A stretch of 64,000 nt of DNA from Clostridium cavendishii DSM 21758 (GCF_900141845.1 NZ_FQZB01000004.1:360525-424524); one strand, 5' to 3'; shown: positions 26,323-35,471, numbered from the stretch's first letter. Numbers and translations: made by a program. Notes: generated by a model not told the origin, from the sequence alone.

Positions 26323-26925
26323 ATGAATAAAAAAAGCGAAAAAACTAAAAGGCTATTAGAAGAAACTTTGGTAACTTTAATGGCTGAAAAAGATTTTAAT
26401 AAAATAAGCATTAAGGACTTAACAGAAAAACTAGATATTAATAGAGGAACCTTTTATCTTCATTATAAAGATAAATACGATTTATTAGAACAAAAAGAAA
26501 ATTCTATTTTAAATGAACTTGCTGAGATCATTGATAATATTTTAAAAGAACTTCCTGAAAATTTTATACTACCATCTAATAAAAAAGTCTTATTATCCTT
26601 TTTCACTTCTATGTATAGATATATAAAAGAGAATGCTAATTTTATGAAAATTCTATTAGGCCCTAATGGAGATTTAAATTTTCAAATGAAACTTAAAAAT
26701 TTTATTGAAAATAAATTATTTGAGAATTTATCACCTAAATATGCTTCTACTAATAATATACATTTTAAATTTCTAGCTGCTATTGCCTCTTCGGCTCAGA
26801 TTGGTATTGTTGAAAAGTGGGTTAAAACAGATATGAAAGAAACTCCCGAAGAACTATCCACTTTCGTAAGCAATATAGTATTTTCTATATATAATGAAGT
26901 AATCAAGAATATGCTTCATTCATAG
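26323..26925 (+). CDS. TetR/AcrR-family regulator
   Basis: A 200-residue protein with an N-terminal TetR helix-turn-helix (ISIKDLTEKLDINRGTFYLH, residues ~30-50) and a helical ligand-binding C-terminal domain of the TetR_C_33/DhaS-like kind. An upstream in-frame GTG (26260) lies inside the operator; the ATG at 26323, 7 bases after GGAGGAA, is the real start. It is divergent from the glycosyltransferase; a decayed copy lies beside the ABC exporter. It probably represses both genes and itself until a toxic ligand binds. Confidence 0.9.
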   Translation: MNKKSEKTKRLLEETLVTLMAEKDFNKISIKDLTEKLDINRGTFYLHYKDKYDLLEQKENSILNELAEIIDNILKELPENFILPSNKKVLLSFFTSMYRYIKENANFMKILLGPNGDLNFQMKLKNFIENKLFENLSPKYASTNNIHFKFLAAIASSAQIGIVEKWVKTDMKETPEELSTFVSNIVFSIYNEVIKNMLHS

Positions 26926-26942
26926 CAAAAACAATAAAAAAT

Positions 26943-26990
26943 CTCCTTTCAAGCAGCCTCTTTTGTAGCTTGAAAGGAGTCATATTTTTA
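26943..26990. terminator. Bidirectional terminator between TetR and the GH20 gene
   Basis: CTCCTTTCAAG and CTTGAAAGGAG form a perfect 11-bp stem with T-rich runs on both strands, between convergent genes. Confidence 0.85.
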
Positions 26991-27026
26991 TAGGTTTATA
27001 TTCCTTTAGAATTATCATAAATATAA

Positions 27027-28583
27027 TTAATTATAATAATTTATACCTTTATTCTTCATTCTTTCGTATTGAACTTTTAATCTGTATTTATATTCATTCC
27101 AATTTCTTTTTTCTTTTGTAGTCCATCCTATTTCAGCATGCCCTAATAACCTTGGATATATCATATAATCCATAAATTTAGAATTAGTAATTGTTTCTGT
27201 CCACAAAGGAGCTTCTATTCCCCAAATTAAATCTTTAGGAGCATAATCAGTAGGATCCCATTTATAAGCCTTATCTACTGGAATATATCCTGCCCAAATC
27301 AAACCATATGGAGTTGAAGTATCATATTTCATATCTAAATAACATTTCTTAGCAACTGAAACTATCATTTTCATTCCTTTATCTTTAGCTACAATATTTT
27401 TGTTAGACCAATTTTGTAACACAAAATCTTTACTTATATCAGAAGATTTGTCACATGGGTCCCAGCCAATTGCTGTTTTTCCGTACTTCTCAACTATTTT
27501 ATTTACTCTACCTACAAAGTAATAATAATCATCTTCCAACGCATTTTTAGGTTCATCACCCCCAATATGAATATATTTTGAAGGTGATATATCCGAAACC
27601 TCTTTTATTACATCATCAATAAATTCATATGTCTTTTCATCGTGACACTTAAAAGTGCTGAAACCTACATCAATTCCAGTATATACTTCTTTGCTTTTAC
27701 CATCTTCATTTAGAAAATCATACGACGCTAAGGCTGCATTAGTATGTCCAGGCATCTCAATTTCAGGAATTATTTCTACATATCTTTCAGCTGCATATTT
27801 AACTAAACCTTTAAATTCTTCTTGTGTATAATATCCTCCTTCTCCCCCACCTACTTGAGTACTTCCTCCTATGGTTGTTAACTCTGGCCATTTTTTTATT
27901 TCCAAACGCCATCCTTGATCATCAGTAAGATGTAAATGAAGTTTATTTATTTTATATTCAGCAGCTAGATCTATTTGACGCTTTATATCTTCTAATGAAA
28001 TAAAGTGTCTTGCTACATCAATCATTAAACCTCTATAACTATATTCTGGTTTATCCTTTATCACTGAAACAGGAAGCGTCCATTCTATATTAGTAACTAG
28101 ATAATTTTTTTCTATCTCTGCCGGAAATAACTGTCTCAAACTCTGAACTCCTCTTGCAATCCCTTCTGCCTTATACGCTATTAAGTTAACATTTTTACTT
28201 GTAGTAGATATTTGATACCCTTCATTTCCTTGATCCTTTTCTCCTCCAATAGTAGTTAAATATATATTTCCTTCCAAAACTTTATCCGATTTAATAATAT
28301 TAAAATCAAATCCTGTTGAAGGCTTTAGTTTTCCCTTTAAAAACTCTGCTATTTTATATATTTCTTCCGTTTCTTCTTCAGTATTTCCTTTTACATAAAT
28401 TGAAGTATTTTTCGTAAGTATAAATTTCCCCTCACCTTCTTCACAACTCACTGGCTTGGGTACGATTTGGTTATCAAGTTTTTTAACCATAATTTTATTG
28501 ATTATAAAAAATATTAAAAATATAATTATTATAATTATTATTGCAACCGTTAATTTCTTTTTGTCTTTAAGTATATCATGCAA
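27027..28583 (-). CDS. Membrane-anchored beta-N-acetylhexosaminidase (GH20)
   Basis: About 518 residues. A charged N-terminus and one long hydrophobic segment (residues ~12-30) make it a signal-anchored extracellular enzyme. A GH20b-like N-terminal domain follows, then the catalytic barrel with HLHLTDDQGWRLEIKKWPEL and the Asp-Glu pair in HIGGDEP, the catalytic residues of the family. It releases N-acetylhexosamines from chitin-, mucin- or peptidoglycan-type glycans. The TTG at 28583 sits 8 bases after AAAGGGG; a GTG at 28592 overlaps that site. It stands alone between terminators. Confidence 0.9.
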   Translation of the reverse strand: MHDILKDKKKLTVAIIIIIIIFLIFFIINKIMVKKLDNQIVPKPVSCEEGEGKFILTKNTSIYVKGNTEEETEEIYKIAEFLKGKLKPSTGFDFNIIKSDKVLEGNIYLTTIGGEKDQGNEGYQISTTSKNVNLIAYKAEGIARGVQSLRQLFPAEIEKNYLVTNIEWTLPVSVIKDKPEYSYRGLMIDVARHFISLEDIKRQIDLAAEYKINKLHLHLTDDQGWRLEIKKWPELTTIGGSTQVGGGEGGYYTQEEFKGLVKYAAERYVEIIPEIEMPGHTNAALASYDFLNEDGKSKEVYTGIDVGFSTFKCHDEKTYEFIDDVIKEVSDISPSKYIHIGGDEPKNALEDDYYYFVGRVNKIVEKYGKTAIGWDPCDKSSDISKDFVLQNWSNKNIVAKDKGMKMIVSVAKKCYLDMKYDTSTPYGLIWAGYIPVDKAYKWDPTDYAPKDLIWGIEAPLWTETITNSKFMDYMIYPRLLGHAEIGWTTKEKRNWNEYKYRLKVQYERMKNKGINYYN

Positions 28584-28747
28584 GGAATTCACCCCTTTTA
28601 CTATACAATAATCATATCTTTATTTTACCTTTTATTACATTTAATGTAAATATACTTTTGCATTTTATTTTTATTATATAATAAAATTATTATAGATTTA
28701 AATAAGTTTAATAAAGGTAAAAATATATAAAACTAAAGCTTAATATA

Positions 28748-28793
28748 AAAAATAGTAATAGGAACTATGCTTAACACTCCCATTACTATTTTT
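28748..28793 (-). terminator. Terminator after the XdhC-like gene
   Basis: AAAAATAGTAAT and ATTACTATTTTT arms; the gene's stop region itself (28792-28816) is also palindromic (GAGTTTATT/AATAAACTC). Confidence 0.7.
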
Positions 28794-28797
28794 GAGT

Positions 28798-29838
28798 TTA
28801 TTCAATAAACTCAAATAAAACTTTTATAGATCCTCCACAAGCCATGCCAAGTTTTGCAGATACAGAGTTTGATAAATCATATTGTTTTAAAATAGATTTT
28901 TTGCTTTCAATAAGTTCTAATGCCTTTTCATATACTGCATTTTCTACTTTCCCACCACCAACAGTTCCAATAAAACTTTTATTTTTATTTATAAGCATCT
29001 TAGTTCCAACCCCCCTAGGACCTGAACCGTGCTTTTCTATTATTGTTGCTAAAATCTTAGGCTCATCTCTTTCTAATATTCCATCAAAAATATCATTTTC
29101 TATGTTAATAATAGGACTTTCATTTTTAACTTTAATAATCTCACCTAAAATACTTATAGCTATTTCTGCTGGAGTGTTAGCACCTATCTCAAGACCAATT
29201 GGTGTATGTACTTTATCGACATCTTCCTTGGTATATCCATTTTCTAACATACTATTTATTACATAAGCTATCTTTCCCTTACTTCCAAGCATTCCAACAT
29301 AATGAAAATCATTTTTAAGTATTATTTCTAAACACTTTTTATCATCTTTATGACCTTTTGTAACTAAAACAAAATATATATTTCTATTAAATTTTATTTC
29401 CCTAAATGCTTCATCAAAATTTTTGCATAGAATATTATCAGCCATAGGAAACCTATTTTTATTAACAAAACCTTCTCTATCGTCAATTATAGTAATATTA
29501 AATCCTATCATCTTGGCCATTTTACATAAAGGCAATGCAATGTGTCCACCTCCACATATAACCAAGTCAAGTTGTCCTATAATATGTTCTATAAATAATT
29601 CTATTTCATTTTCTAACGCTAATATATATGTACCTTTAGTAAAATCAACATTACTTAAATTTCTATCCCAAAAATCTTTAATATTTTCATTTTCTATAAA
29701 TATTTTTTCTTTGCTTTTTAATAACTTTTGTCCTATTACGCTACTTCCGTTATATGCTCCTTTGATAACAGTTACTACAAATGCCTCACCATTTAAATTT
29801 AATATATCAAAAAGATTCCTATAAAAATTCCTTTTCAT
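28798..29838 (-). CDS. XdhC/CoxI-family molybdenum hydroxylase maturation protein
   Basis: A 346-residue protein. The centre (~130-250) is the XdhC Rossmann domain, starting VICGGGHIALPLCKMAKMIG. The C-terminal part is a CoxI-like domain (KHGSGPRGVGTKMLI, GTVGGGKVENAVYEKA, ending GMACGGSIKVLFEF). The first ~60 residues look like a degenerate second CoxI domain (GAYNGSSVIGQKLL). XdhC proteins bind Moco and help insert its sulfurated form into the hydroxylase. It is a separate unit at the edge of the selenium/molybdenum island and likely serves the xanthine dehydrogenase at 38506. Confidence 0.85.
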   Translation of the reverse strand: MKRNFYRNLFDILNLNGEAFVVTVIKGAYNGSSVIGQKLLKSKEKIFIENENIKDFWDRNLSNVDFTKGTYILALENEIELFIEHIIGQLDLVICGGGHIALPLCKMAKMIGFNITIIDDREGFVNKNRFPMADNILCKNFDEAFREIKFNRNIYFVLVTKGHKDDKKCLEIILKNDFHYVGMLGSKGKIAYVINSMLENGYTKEDVDKVHTPIGLEIGANTPAEIAISILGEIIKVKNESPIINIENDIFDGILERDEPKILATIIEKHGSGPRGVGTKMLINKNKSFIGTVGGGKVENAVYEKALELIESKKSILKQYDLSNSVSAKLGMACGGSIKVLFEFIE

Positions 29839-29911
29839 ATTACCTCACCTCCGTATATCTATTTTTTATACCTTTATATAAATGAACTTAAATTCATCTT
29901 ATACTTTTGTT

Positions 29912-30065
29912 ATTATATATATAAGTTTCAATAAAGATTATTCAAAAAATTAAATTTACTTTCACTCATAATTTATCATAAGTGAAAATCTAAATTTTAA
30001 TTTAGTTATTTAAACTTACTCATACGAATGTAAATGAGTAGGAGTTTCATATTATTAAGTCTTTT
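29912..30065. repeat. Dispersed repeat element, copy A
   Basis: Bases 29912-30011 match 63901-64000 with a single difference. The element continues to about 30065 with a hairpin in which ACTCAT and ATGAGT bracket ACGAAT. An internal inverted repeat (TTTCACT ... AGTGAAA) is also present. The 343-base gap 29839-30181 otherwise shows no gene. Confidence 0.85.
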
Positions 30066-30181
30066 ATGGAACTTATAGAATCAAATTAAATAGTATATAT
30101 GATTCTAATTAGCTATTTTTAACTAAAAATGTTTAGTTGTTATTATTTCTTAATAAATTTGTTTTTTATGTAGAATATTAA

Positions 30182-30766
30182 TTAGAACATATATACATGA
30201 GATAAATTATCCAATTCTTCTCTAGTATCAATGTCCATCATCTCTACTTCATTAGAAATAGAAACCCTTTCTAAGTCATAAAGATGCTTTCTCATAACGG
30301 CCTTTCCACCAATATCACCTTCTAAGTTCATTAATTCATCTCTATATTTTTTCGAAAATATAGTGGGATTCCCAAGATTACCTTTATGTTCAACACAAGC
30401 CATCCCTTTATTACTTTTTTCAAATCTATTAATTAGAGTTTCTATACTCATTAATGATATAAATGGTTGGTCACATACCATAAACATATAGGCATCTGCT
30501 TCCTTGTCAGTTTGCATTCCAAGCTTAATAGAATGAGATATTCCAAGTTCACTATTGGCATTCATAACAACTTCAATATTTTGCCTACATAGGGATAATC
30601 TAATTTCTTCATATTGAGTAACTAAAATTATTTTGTTGAAATTCAGCGCTAATACCTTTTCTACCACATTCATATACATTGGTTTACTATTAACTTTGGC
30701 TAATAATTTATTACTTTTAAATCTATTACTATTTCCTGATGCTAGTAAAATTAAATTTATCTTCAT
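30182..30766 (-). CDS. mocA: MocA-family molybdenum cofactor nucleotidyltransferase
   Basis: A 194-residue NTP_transf_3 protein: the nucleotide-binding start (INLILLASGNSNRFKSNKLL), the CDQPF motif (~99) and GNPTIFSKKY. E. coli MocA adds CMP to molybdopterin to make the cytosine dinucleotide used by xanthine-dehydrogenase-type enzymes. No clear ribosome binding site lies ahead of the ATG, so it may be weakly translated or start elsewhere. Copies of a dispersed repeat lie on both sides. It probably supplies the cofactor for the Se-dependent dehydrogenase of this island. Confidence 0.85.
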   Translation of the reverse strand: MKINLILLASGNSNRFKSNKLLAKVNSKPMYMNVVEKVLALNFNKIILVTQYEEIRLSLCRQNIEVVMNANSELGISHSIKLGMQTDKEADAYMFMVCDQPFISLMSIETLINRFEKSNKGMACVEHKGNLGNPTIFSKKYRDELMNLEGDIGGKAVMRKHLYDLERVSISNEVEMMDIDTREELDNLSHVYMF

Positions 30767-30847
30767 TACTTTAAATTCTTAATATTGTACATAGTCTCCT
30801 AAATTCATGAAATAAACTAATATAATCTATTATTTCTTTAAGTAAGA

Positions 30848-30912
30848 CTTCAAATTTTAATTTGGTCAATTCGAACTCACTCATACGAATACAATGAGTA
30901 GGAACTTCCTTA
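30848..30912. repeat. Dispersed repeat element, copy B (partial, diverged)
   Basis: TTCAAATTTTAATTT, then ACTCATACGAAT and ATGAGTAGGA, align with 29988-30050 of copy A with scattered differences; the hairpin arms ACTCAT/ATGAGT are conserved. With copy A it flanks mocA. Confidence 0.65.
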
Positions 30913-31050
30913 ATATTGCTTACGCTTGTACAATTCCTTTCATTATTTTTTATTTAATTCTTTTATATCAAATAGTAGATATATCAATTACACCTACATA
31001 ATCACTTGAATTATTAATTAATATTTTTTGTATAAGCTAATCATTCATAA

Positions 31051-32088
31051 TCACTTAATTATTATAGGTTTTTCACCTTTATCAAGAACCTGTCCAATAA
31101 TTTTTGCATATGAAGTAAAGTCTTCTATTCTTGTCAGAAACTCTTTAACATTTTTTTCTGGAATTGAAAGTAATAACCCACCTGATGTTTGAGGGTCTAT
31201 TAACACATCTTGAAGCTCCTGTGGTATATTTGACTTTAAAGTAAATTTATCTTTTAAATAATCAAGATTATTATACATTCCTTCAGGTATAATCCCCATT
31301 TTAGCATATTCCATAGCCCCATCTATAACAGGTACAGAATCACTAAAAATCTCTATTGTTTTGTTACTACCGCTTGCCATTTCATAGCTATGTCCAATTA
31401 AACTAAAACCTGTTATATCAGTACATGAATGAACTTCAAGCCCACTAACACATTCTTTAGCATATTTATTTAATGTAGTCATAACAGATATAACTTCTTT
31501 TATTTTGGCTTCACTTAATAATTCCGCTTTGGCTGCAGTATTCATTATTCCAGTACCCAATGGTTTTGTAAGTACAAGTATATCTCCAGTTTTTGCATTA
31601 CTATTTGAAAGGATTTCATTTGGATGTGCAAATCCACTTACAGACAGTCCATATTTAGGAATTGGATCTGCTATAGTATGTCCACCAGCAATTACTGCAC
31701 CAGCCTCCTTAACTTTGTCATATCCACCAGCAAGTATATCATGCATAATAGATGTATCTAAACAAGAAGGAAAACAAAGTAAATTCATAGCTAACTTAGG
31801 ATTCCCTCCCATAGCATAAATATCACTAAGAGCATTTGCTGCTGCAATCTGACCAAAAGTATATGGATCGTCTACCATAGGTGGAAAAAAATCTACTGTT
31901 TGAATTATTACTGTATTATCGTTAATTTTATATACACATGCATCATCATTAGTATCAAATCCAACAAGCAAATTAAAATCCTCAAATTTAGGTAAACTAT
32001 TTAAGGCATTATGGAGAACACCTGGAGCTATTTTTGCAGCACATCCTGAAGTCTTAGTTAAACTAGTAAGTCTTATGTCTTTTAGCAT
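31051..32088 (-). CDS. selD: Selenophosphate synthase SelD (Cys form)
   Basis: About 345 residues. The catalytic site reads SGCAAKIAPG: the first Cys stands where many clostridial SelD proteins have selenocysteine, the following Lys is kept, and the second Cys of the E. coli enzyme is Ala. It makes selenophosphate from selenide and ATP. Frame ATGs at 32121 and 32094 are upstream; the ATG at 32088 is 8 bases after AAGGAGG and is preferred. Beside yedF, yqeB and yqeC and with no selA/selB in the window, it probably feeds the labile selenium of molybdenum hydroxylases. Confidence 0.93.
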   Translation of the reverse strand: MLKDIRLTSLTKTSGCAAKIAPGVLHNALNSLPKFEDFNLLVGFDTNDDACVYKINDNTVIIQTVDFFPPMVDDPYTFGQIAAANALSDIYAMGGNPKLAMNLLCFPSCLDTSIMHDILAGGYDKVKEAGAVIAGGHTIADPIPKYGLSVSGFAHPNEILSNSNAKTGDILVLTKPLGTGIMNTAAKAELLSEAKIKEVISVMTTLNKYAKECVSGLEVHSCTDITGFSLIGHSYEMASGSNKTIEIFSDSVPVIDGAMEYAKMGIIPEGMYNNLDYLKDKFTLKSNIPQELQDVLIDPQTSGGLLLSIPEKNVKEFLTRIEDFTSYAKIIGQVLDKGEKPIIIK

Positions 32089-32200
32089 TAACATATCCTC
32101 CTTAAATGTTTTTTTAGGCATATGACACGAAATAGACGAGTAGATTAGTCTATTATTTGAATATGCCTTATACTAACTTCAAATATAATATATCTATTTT

Positions 32201-32821
32201 TTATAGCGTAATAACTTTTGTTGCTTCTTTCATAGCATCTGCTATATCATACATATTACTTACTTTCCCCACATTCAACTCTTCTTCAAGTCCATAAAAA
32301 TTAAGACATGTTCCACATATTAATATTTCCACACCTTTTTCCTGCAAATCTTTTAAATGCTCTACTGCCTGGTCATTTAATGTAGGAACTTTTACTCCAT
32401 CATTCATAAATAAAACTGATTTTGGTAGTTCATCAGATTCTAAAATCGTGTAAAAATACATTTTCATAAGCATCTTTCCAAGTTTTTCATTTCCTGAACC
32501 TATGGTATCTTTTCCAATAAATATTGACCATGTTCCTAAATTTTTTTTATCCTCTTCTAATCCATCTAATATTTCATTACATGCTTCACATTCGTTAGTT
32601 TCATCCTCACAATTCTTTGAAAAATGAACTTTAAATACACTGTTATCTTCTTTTAAATCTATCGTAAAACCTTGACTATTAGCTAGCTTTTTAAGATTTT
32701 GTACAGCAATTTTATTATCAACTTCAATCAGAAAATTATTATTTTCACTATCAATTTCTTTCTTTGCCATTATCACAGGTATAGGACAGTTCTTTCCTTT
32801 TGCATCAATTATCTTATTCAC
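32201..32821 (-). CDS. yedF: Selenium metabolism protein YedF (TusA-DsrE fusion)
   Basis: A 206-residue two-domain protein: a TusA/SirA-like domain with the catalytic CPIPVIMAKKE motif (residues ~12-22) and a C-terminal DsrE-like domain with ICGTCLNFYGLEEEL near residue 165. This fused form is found in bacteria that use selenium, especially those with selenium-dependent molybdenum hydroxylases, and is thought to carry sulfur or selenium. It starts with GTG 7 bases after AGGAGGG and lies directly upstream of selD. Confidence 0.9.
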   Translation of the reverse strand: MNKIIDAKGKNCPIPVIMAKKEIDSENNNFLIEVDNKIAVQNLKKLANSQGFTIDLKEDNSVFKVHFSKNCEDETNECEACNEILDGLEEDKKNLGTWSIFIGKDTIGSGNEKLGKMLMKMYFYTILESDELPKSVLFMNDGVKVPTLNDQAVEHLKDLQEKGVEILICGTCLNFYGLEEELNVGKVSNMYDIADAMKEATKVITL

Positions 32822-32903
32822 TTATTAGCCCTCCTAACAAAATTATTATTTTGTTTAATTATTTTAAAACAACTTTAATTTGATAAATAAGCTTTATTAA
32901 AAC

Positions 32904-33686
32904 TTATCTATTATTTAAATATAAAATCGCTTCTAAAACACCACCTCCAATAGACCTAGCTTTATCTGAAATTGTGAAACAATTATCTCTTTCACATCTT
33001 GGATCAATATCTCCACTTTTCATTCCTTTAAATACATAAATATCTTTTTGGAGCATTCCTCGCACTATACCATTTATTTCTGCAAAAATTGGTGTTTCAT
33101 CAACATAAGCTACAATATCACCTTTCTGTACATAATCCCCTATTCTAGATATAGGTAATATTTTTCCATCTTTTGTAGCCCTAATTATTCGTTCTGTAGT
33201 ATGTCCTCCAATATCACCAGGTATACCAGTATTAGGTATAGCACCTCCACTATATATTGTCTTTCCTAAATAATGTCCTCTTTTTGTTTCAATAACACAA
33301 TGACAATCAATACCTGCTGTAAATCCTGGACCAAGTGCAATTACAATTCTTGCCTCATCAATATGAGTACCCAAATTTTGCTTCGCTATTATAGCATCTA
33401 TTACTATATCCGGTTTAATCTCCCTTACAATTTCAGCTTTTTCATCTACTATAATGGGGATATTTCCCTCATTAATAATTCTACTGATATCCTCTTTTTT
33501 AGAAGCTAATACTGCTTTAATTCCTTCAACTTCTATTTCCTTATCATAAACAGCTTGTGAAAAAGCCACTGTTCTCCTCACTGTAGTTGGTTTTGAGATT
33601 TCTGTCATAACTATAGTAAATCCACATCTTTTCAACCTATGAGCGACGCCTGTAGCCAAATCTCCAGCACCTTTTATTAATACCAT
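32904..33686 (-). CDS. yqeB: YqeB/EF2563-family Se-dependent molybdenum hydroxylase accessory protein
   Basis: About 260 residues, opening MVLIKGAGDLATGVAHRLKR, a nucleotide-binding-like start, with the characteristic PNTGIPGDIGGHTTERI stretch later. This family (EF2563/YqeB) tracks with selenium-dependent molybdenum hydroxylases and is thought to act in their maturation. A frame extends to a GTG at 33698, but a GGTGGGA site favours the ATG at 33686. It lies between yqeC and yedF in a loosely spaced, co-directional selenium cluster. The exact reaction is not known. Confidence 0.88.
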   Translation of the reverse strand: MVLIKGAGDLATGVAHRLKRCGFTIVMTEISKPTTVRRTVAFSQAVYDKEIEVEGIKAVLASKKEDISRIINEGNIPIIVDEKAEIVREIKPDIVIDAIIAKQNLGTHIDEARIVIALGPGFTAGIDCHCVIETKRGHYLGKTIYSGGAIPNTGIPGDIGGHTTERIIRATKDGKILPISRIGDYVQKGDIVAYVDETPIFAEINGIVRGMLQKDIYVFKGMKSGDIDPRCERDNCFTISDKARSIGGGVLEAILYLNNR

Positions 33687-33830
33687 TCTCAATCCCACCC
33701 TATTTAAATTTTTAATATATAAATTGCACTATGCTTTCTAGAAATTAAATTTAATACTATCCTGCGTTTAACAAGTACATTAATATAAATGTGAATTTTA
33801 AATTTCAACATTTATATCTACTTTTAAACC

Positions 33831-34646
33831 TTATATATTATCTCTAAACGTTGTTAATATTAATTCATTTACTCCTAATTTAGAAAATTCGCAAAAAATA
33901 TTTTTACCTATTTTAAACTTTTTTGTATTATCTACTTTATTTACAATTACCTTATAATCACACTTTACGTTCTTTTTTTGTCCATTTTCACTTAATAATA
34001 TCTTTGCAATATCCCCTTCATTAATAATATGTTGACCATTTGTATCTAAAAATTTTGAAACTAAATTTGCTCTATGGCATGTCTCATTAATGCTTTTTCC
34101 TACTGAATCAATACCACATACCCCTACAACTAGGTTACTTCCTTCTAATATTACTGGTTCATGTTCAGCTGGTACCTTTAATGGCAATCTTTTTGCTCCA
34201 TCAGCTTCAACTAGTATGAAATCAGCTAATTCTATAAGACTTATAAACGTTTCTTTTGGTAATTCACTTAATTTTTTCAATTCTTCTTCTTCAGTGCAAT
34301 GTACTGTTTTTTCATTATTCACCTTAATTGTTTTAGAATTTATATCCTTTTCATCATATAACATTCCAACTGTAATCATATTTTCACTATGTAATAAATC
34401 TATAATATCTTTCTTTTTTCCTGAAAGTACTACATTACTTTTAGGCATAAACATATGTGTAGTAGTAGTTACAATAACCTTTTTTCCTAATTTACTTAAT
34501 TCATTACCTAATTCATATATTAAGCTTGTTTTACCTCCGCCTCCTACAAATGAGATTATCATCTTTGTATTAACATCTATTTTTAGTGCCTCTATTAATA
34601 ATTTGGTTTTCCTTATTTCTTCATTATTAAACATAAAGATTTTCAT
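33831..34646 (-). CDS. yqeC: Putative selenium cofactor biosynthesis protein YqeC
   Basis: A 271-residue P-loop protein: Walker-A-like FVGGGGKTSLIYELG (~33) and the family motif VEADGAKRLPLKVPAEHEP (~145), which mark YqeC. Co-occurrence with SelD, YqeB and Se-dependent hydroxylases is the basis for its assignment; no reaction is proven. An AAGGTGAG site precedes the ATG. It is transcribed from 45 bases downstream of the ABC ATPase gene and could be the tail of the metal-uptake operon at 34692-38024. Confidence 0.88.
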   Translation of the reverse strand: MKIFMFNNEEIRKTKLLIEALKIDVNTKMIISFVGGGGKTSLIYELGNELSKLGKKVIVTTTTHMFMPKSNVVLSGKKKDIIDLLHSENMITVGMLYDEKDINSKTIKVNNEKTVHCTEEEELKKLSELPKETFISLIELADFILVEADGAKRLPLKVPAEHEPVILEGSNLVVGVCGIDSVGKSINETCHRANLVSKFLDTNGQHIINEGDIAKILLSENGQKKNVKCDYKVIVNKVDNTKKFKIGKNIFCEFSKLGVNELILTTFRDNI

Positions 34647-34691
34647 ATTCTCACCTTCACCTAGTTTCTAAATTGCTATAATATATAAGTC

Positions 34692-35471
34692 CTAGCACAC
34701 TATAAATGGACCAAACTTTGTATATGAAATCTCAAACTTTCTATTATATATTTTTTCCATTATAACTACGAATTTTTTCTCATATCCTTCAATTTTACAA
34801 TCAATAAAATCTACTATTTCATTATCATTTAATATTACTATTTTATCTGCGTATCTTAACGCTAAATTAATATCATGTACTGTAATTAAATTTATTAAAT
34901 TATTTTCTCTAATCAAGTTACTAATGAATGTAAAAAAATCATGTTGTTTTACATAATCTAAAAATGTATTTGGTTCATCTAAAAGTATAATATTAGAATT
35001 TTGAACAAATACTCGTGCTAAGTAAACTAATCTTCTCTCTCCTCCGCTTAGTTCACTTATATATTTATTCTTTAGATGCTCTATATTAAGCTTATTAAGC
35101 ACTTCATTAACCAATTTATAATGTTCCTTACTTGGCATATCAAATACTCCAAGATAAGGTGTAACTCCCATAACAATAACATCCTCCACACTATAATTTT
35201 GGGTTGTGTGCAGATTTTGGGGAATATATGATACCAACTTACCTCTTTCTTTATTGGAGATTTCTAGTATATTTTTATTATCATAAATCACTTCCCCACT
35301 TATAGTTTTCACAAGTCCAATCATAGATTTTATAAGTGTTGTCTTCCCTGATCCATTTAAACCTAAAAGAATAGTTACTTCTCCTTTATTAAGAAAGAGA
35401 TTAATATTTTTTAATACTATTTTATCTAAATAATTAACATTTAAATTTCTTATTTCTAGATCACCTTTCAT
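34692..35471 (-). CDS. ABC importer ATPase, FepC/BtuD type (possible molybdate/tungstate uptake)
   Basis: A 259-residue ATPase: Walker A GLNGSGKTT (~37), Q-loop YIPQN, signature LSGGERRLVYLARV and Walker B IILLDEPNTFLD. It resembles the type II importers for Fe-siderophores, heme, B12 and, in Haemophilus MolBCA, molybdate/tungstate. The gene overlaps the permease stop by four bases (ATGA). Because it sits inside a molybdenum/selenium enzyme island, oxyanion uptake is an attractive reading, but a ferric chelate or cobalamin substrate cannot be excluded. Confidence 0.87.
   Translation of the reverse strand: MKGDLEIRNLNVNYLDKIVLKNINLFLNKGEVTILLGLNGSGKTTLIKSMIGLVKTISGEVIYDNKNILEISNKERGKLVSYIPQNLHTTQNYSVEDVIVMGVTPYLGVFDMPSKEHYKLVNEVLNKLNIEHLKNKYISELSGGERRLVYLARVFVQNSNIILLDEPNTFLDYVKQHDFFTFISNLIRENNLINLITVHDINLALRYADKIVILNDNEIVDFIDCKIEGYEKKFVVIMEKIYNRKFEISYTKFGPFIVC

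Noticed and set aside
32040..32060. Possible selenocysteine (UGA) codon in SelD
   Set aside because: The catalytic position is encoded by an ordinary Cys codon in an uninterrupted frame.
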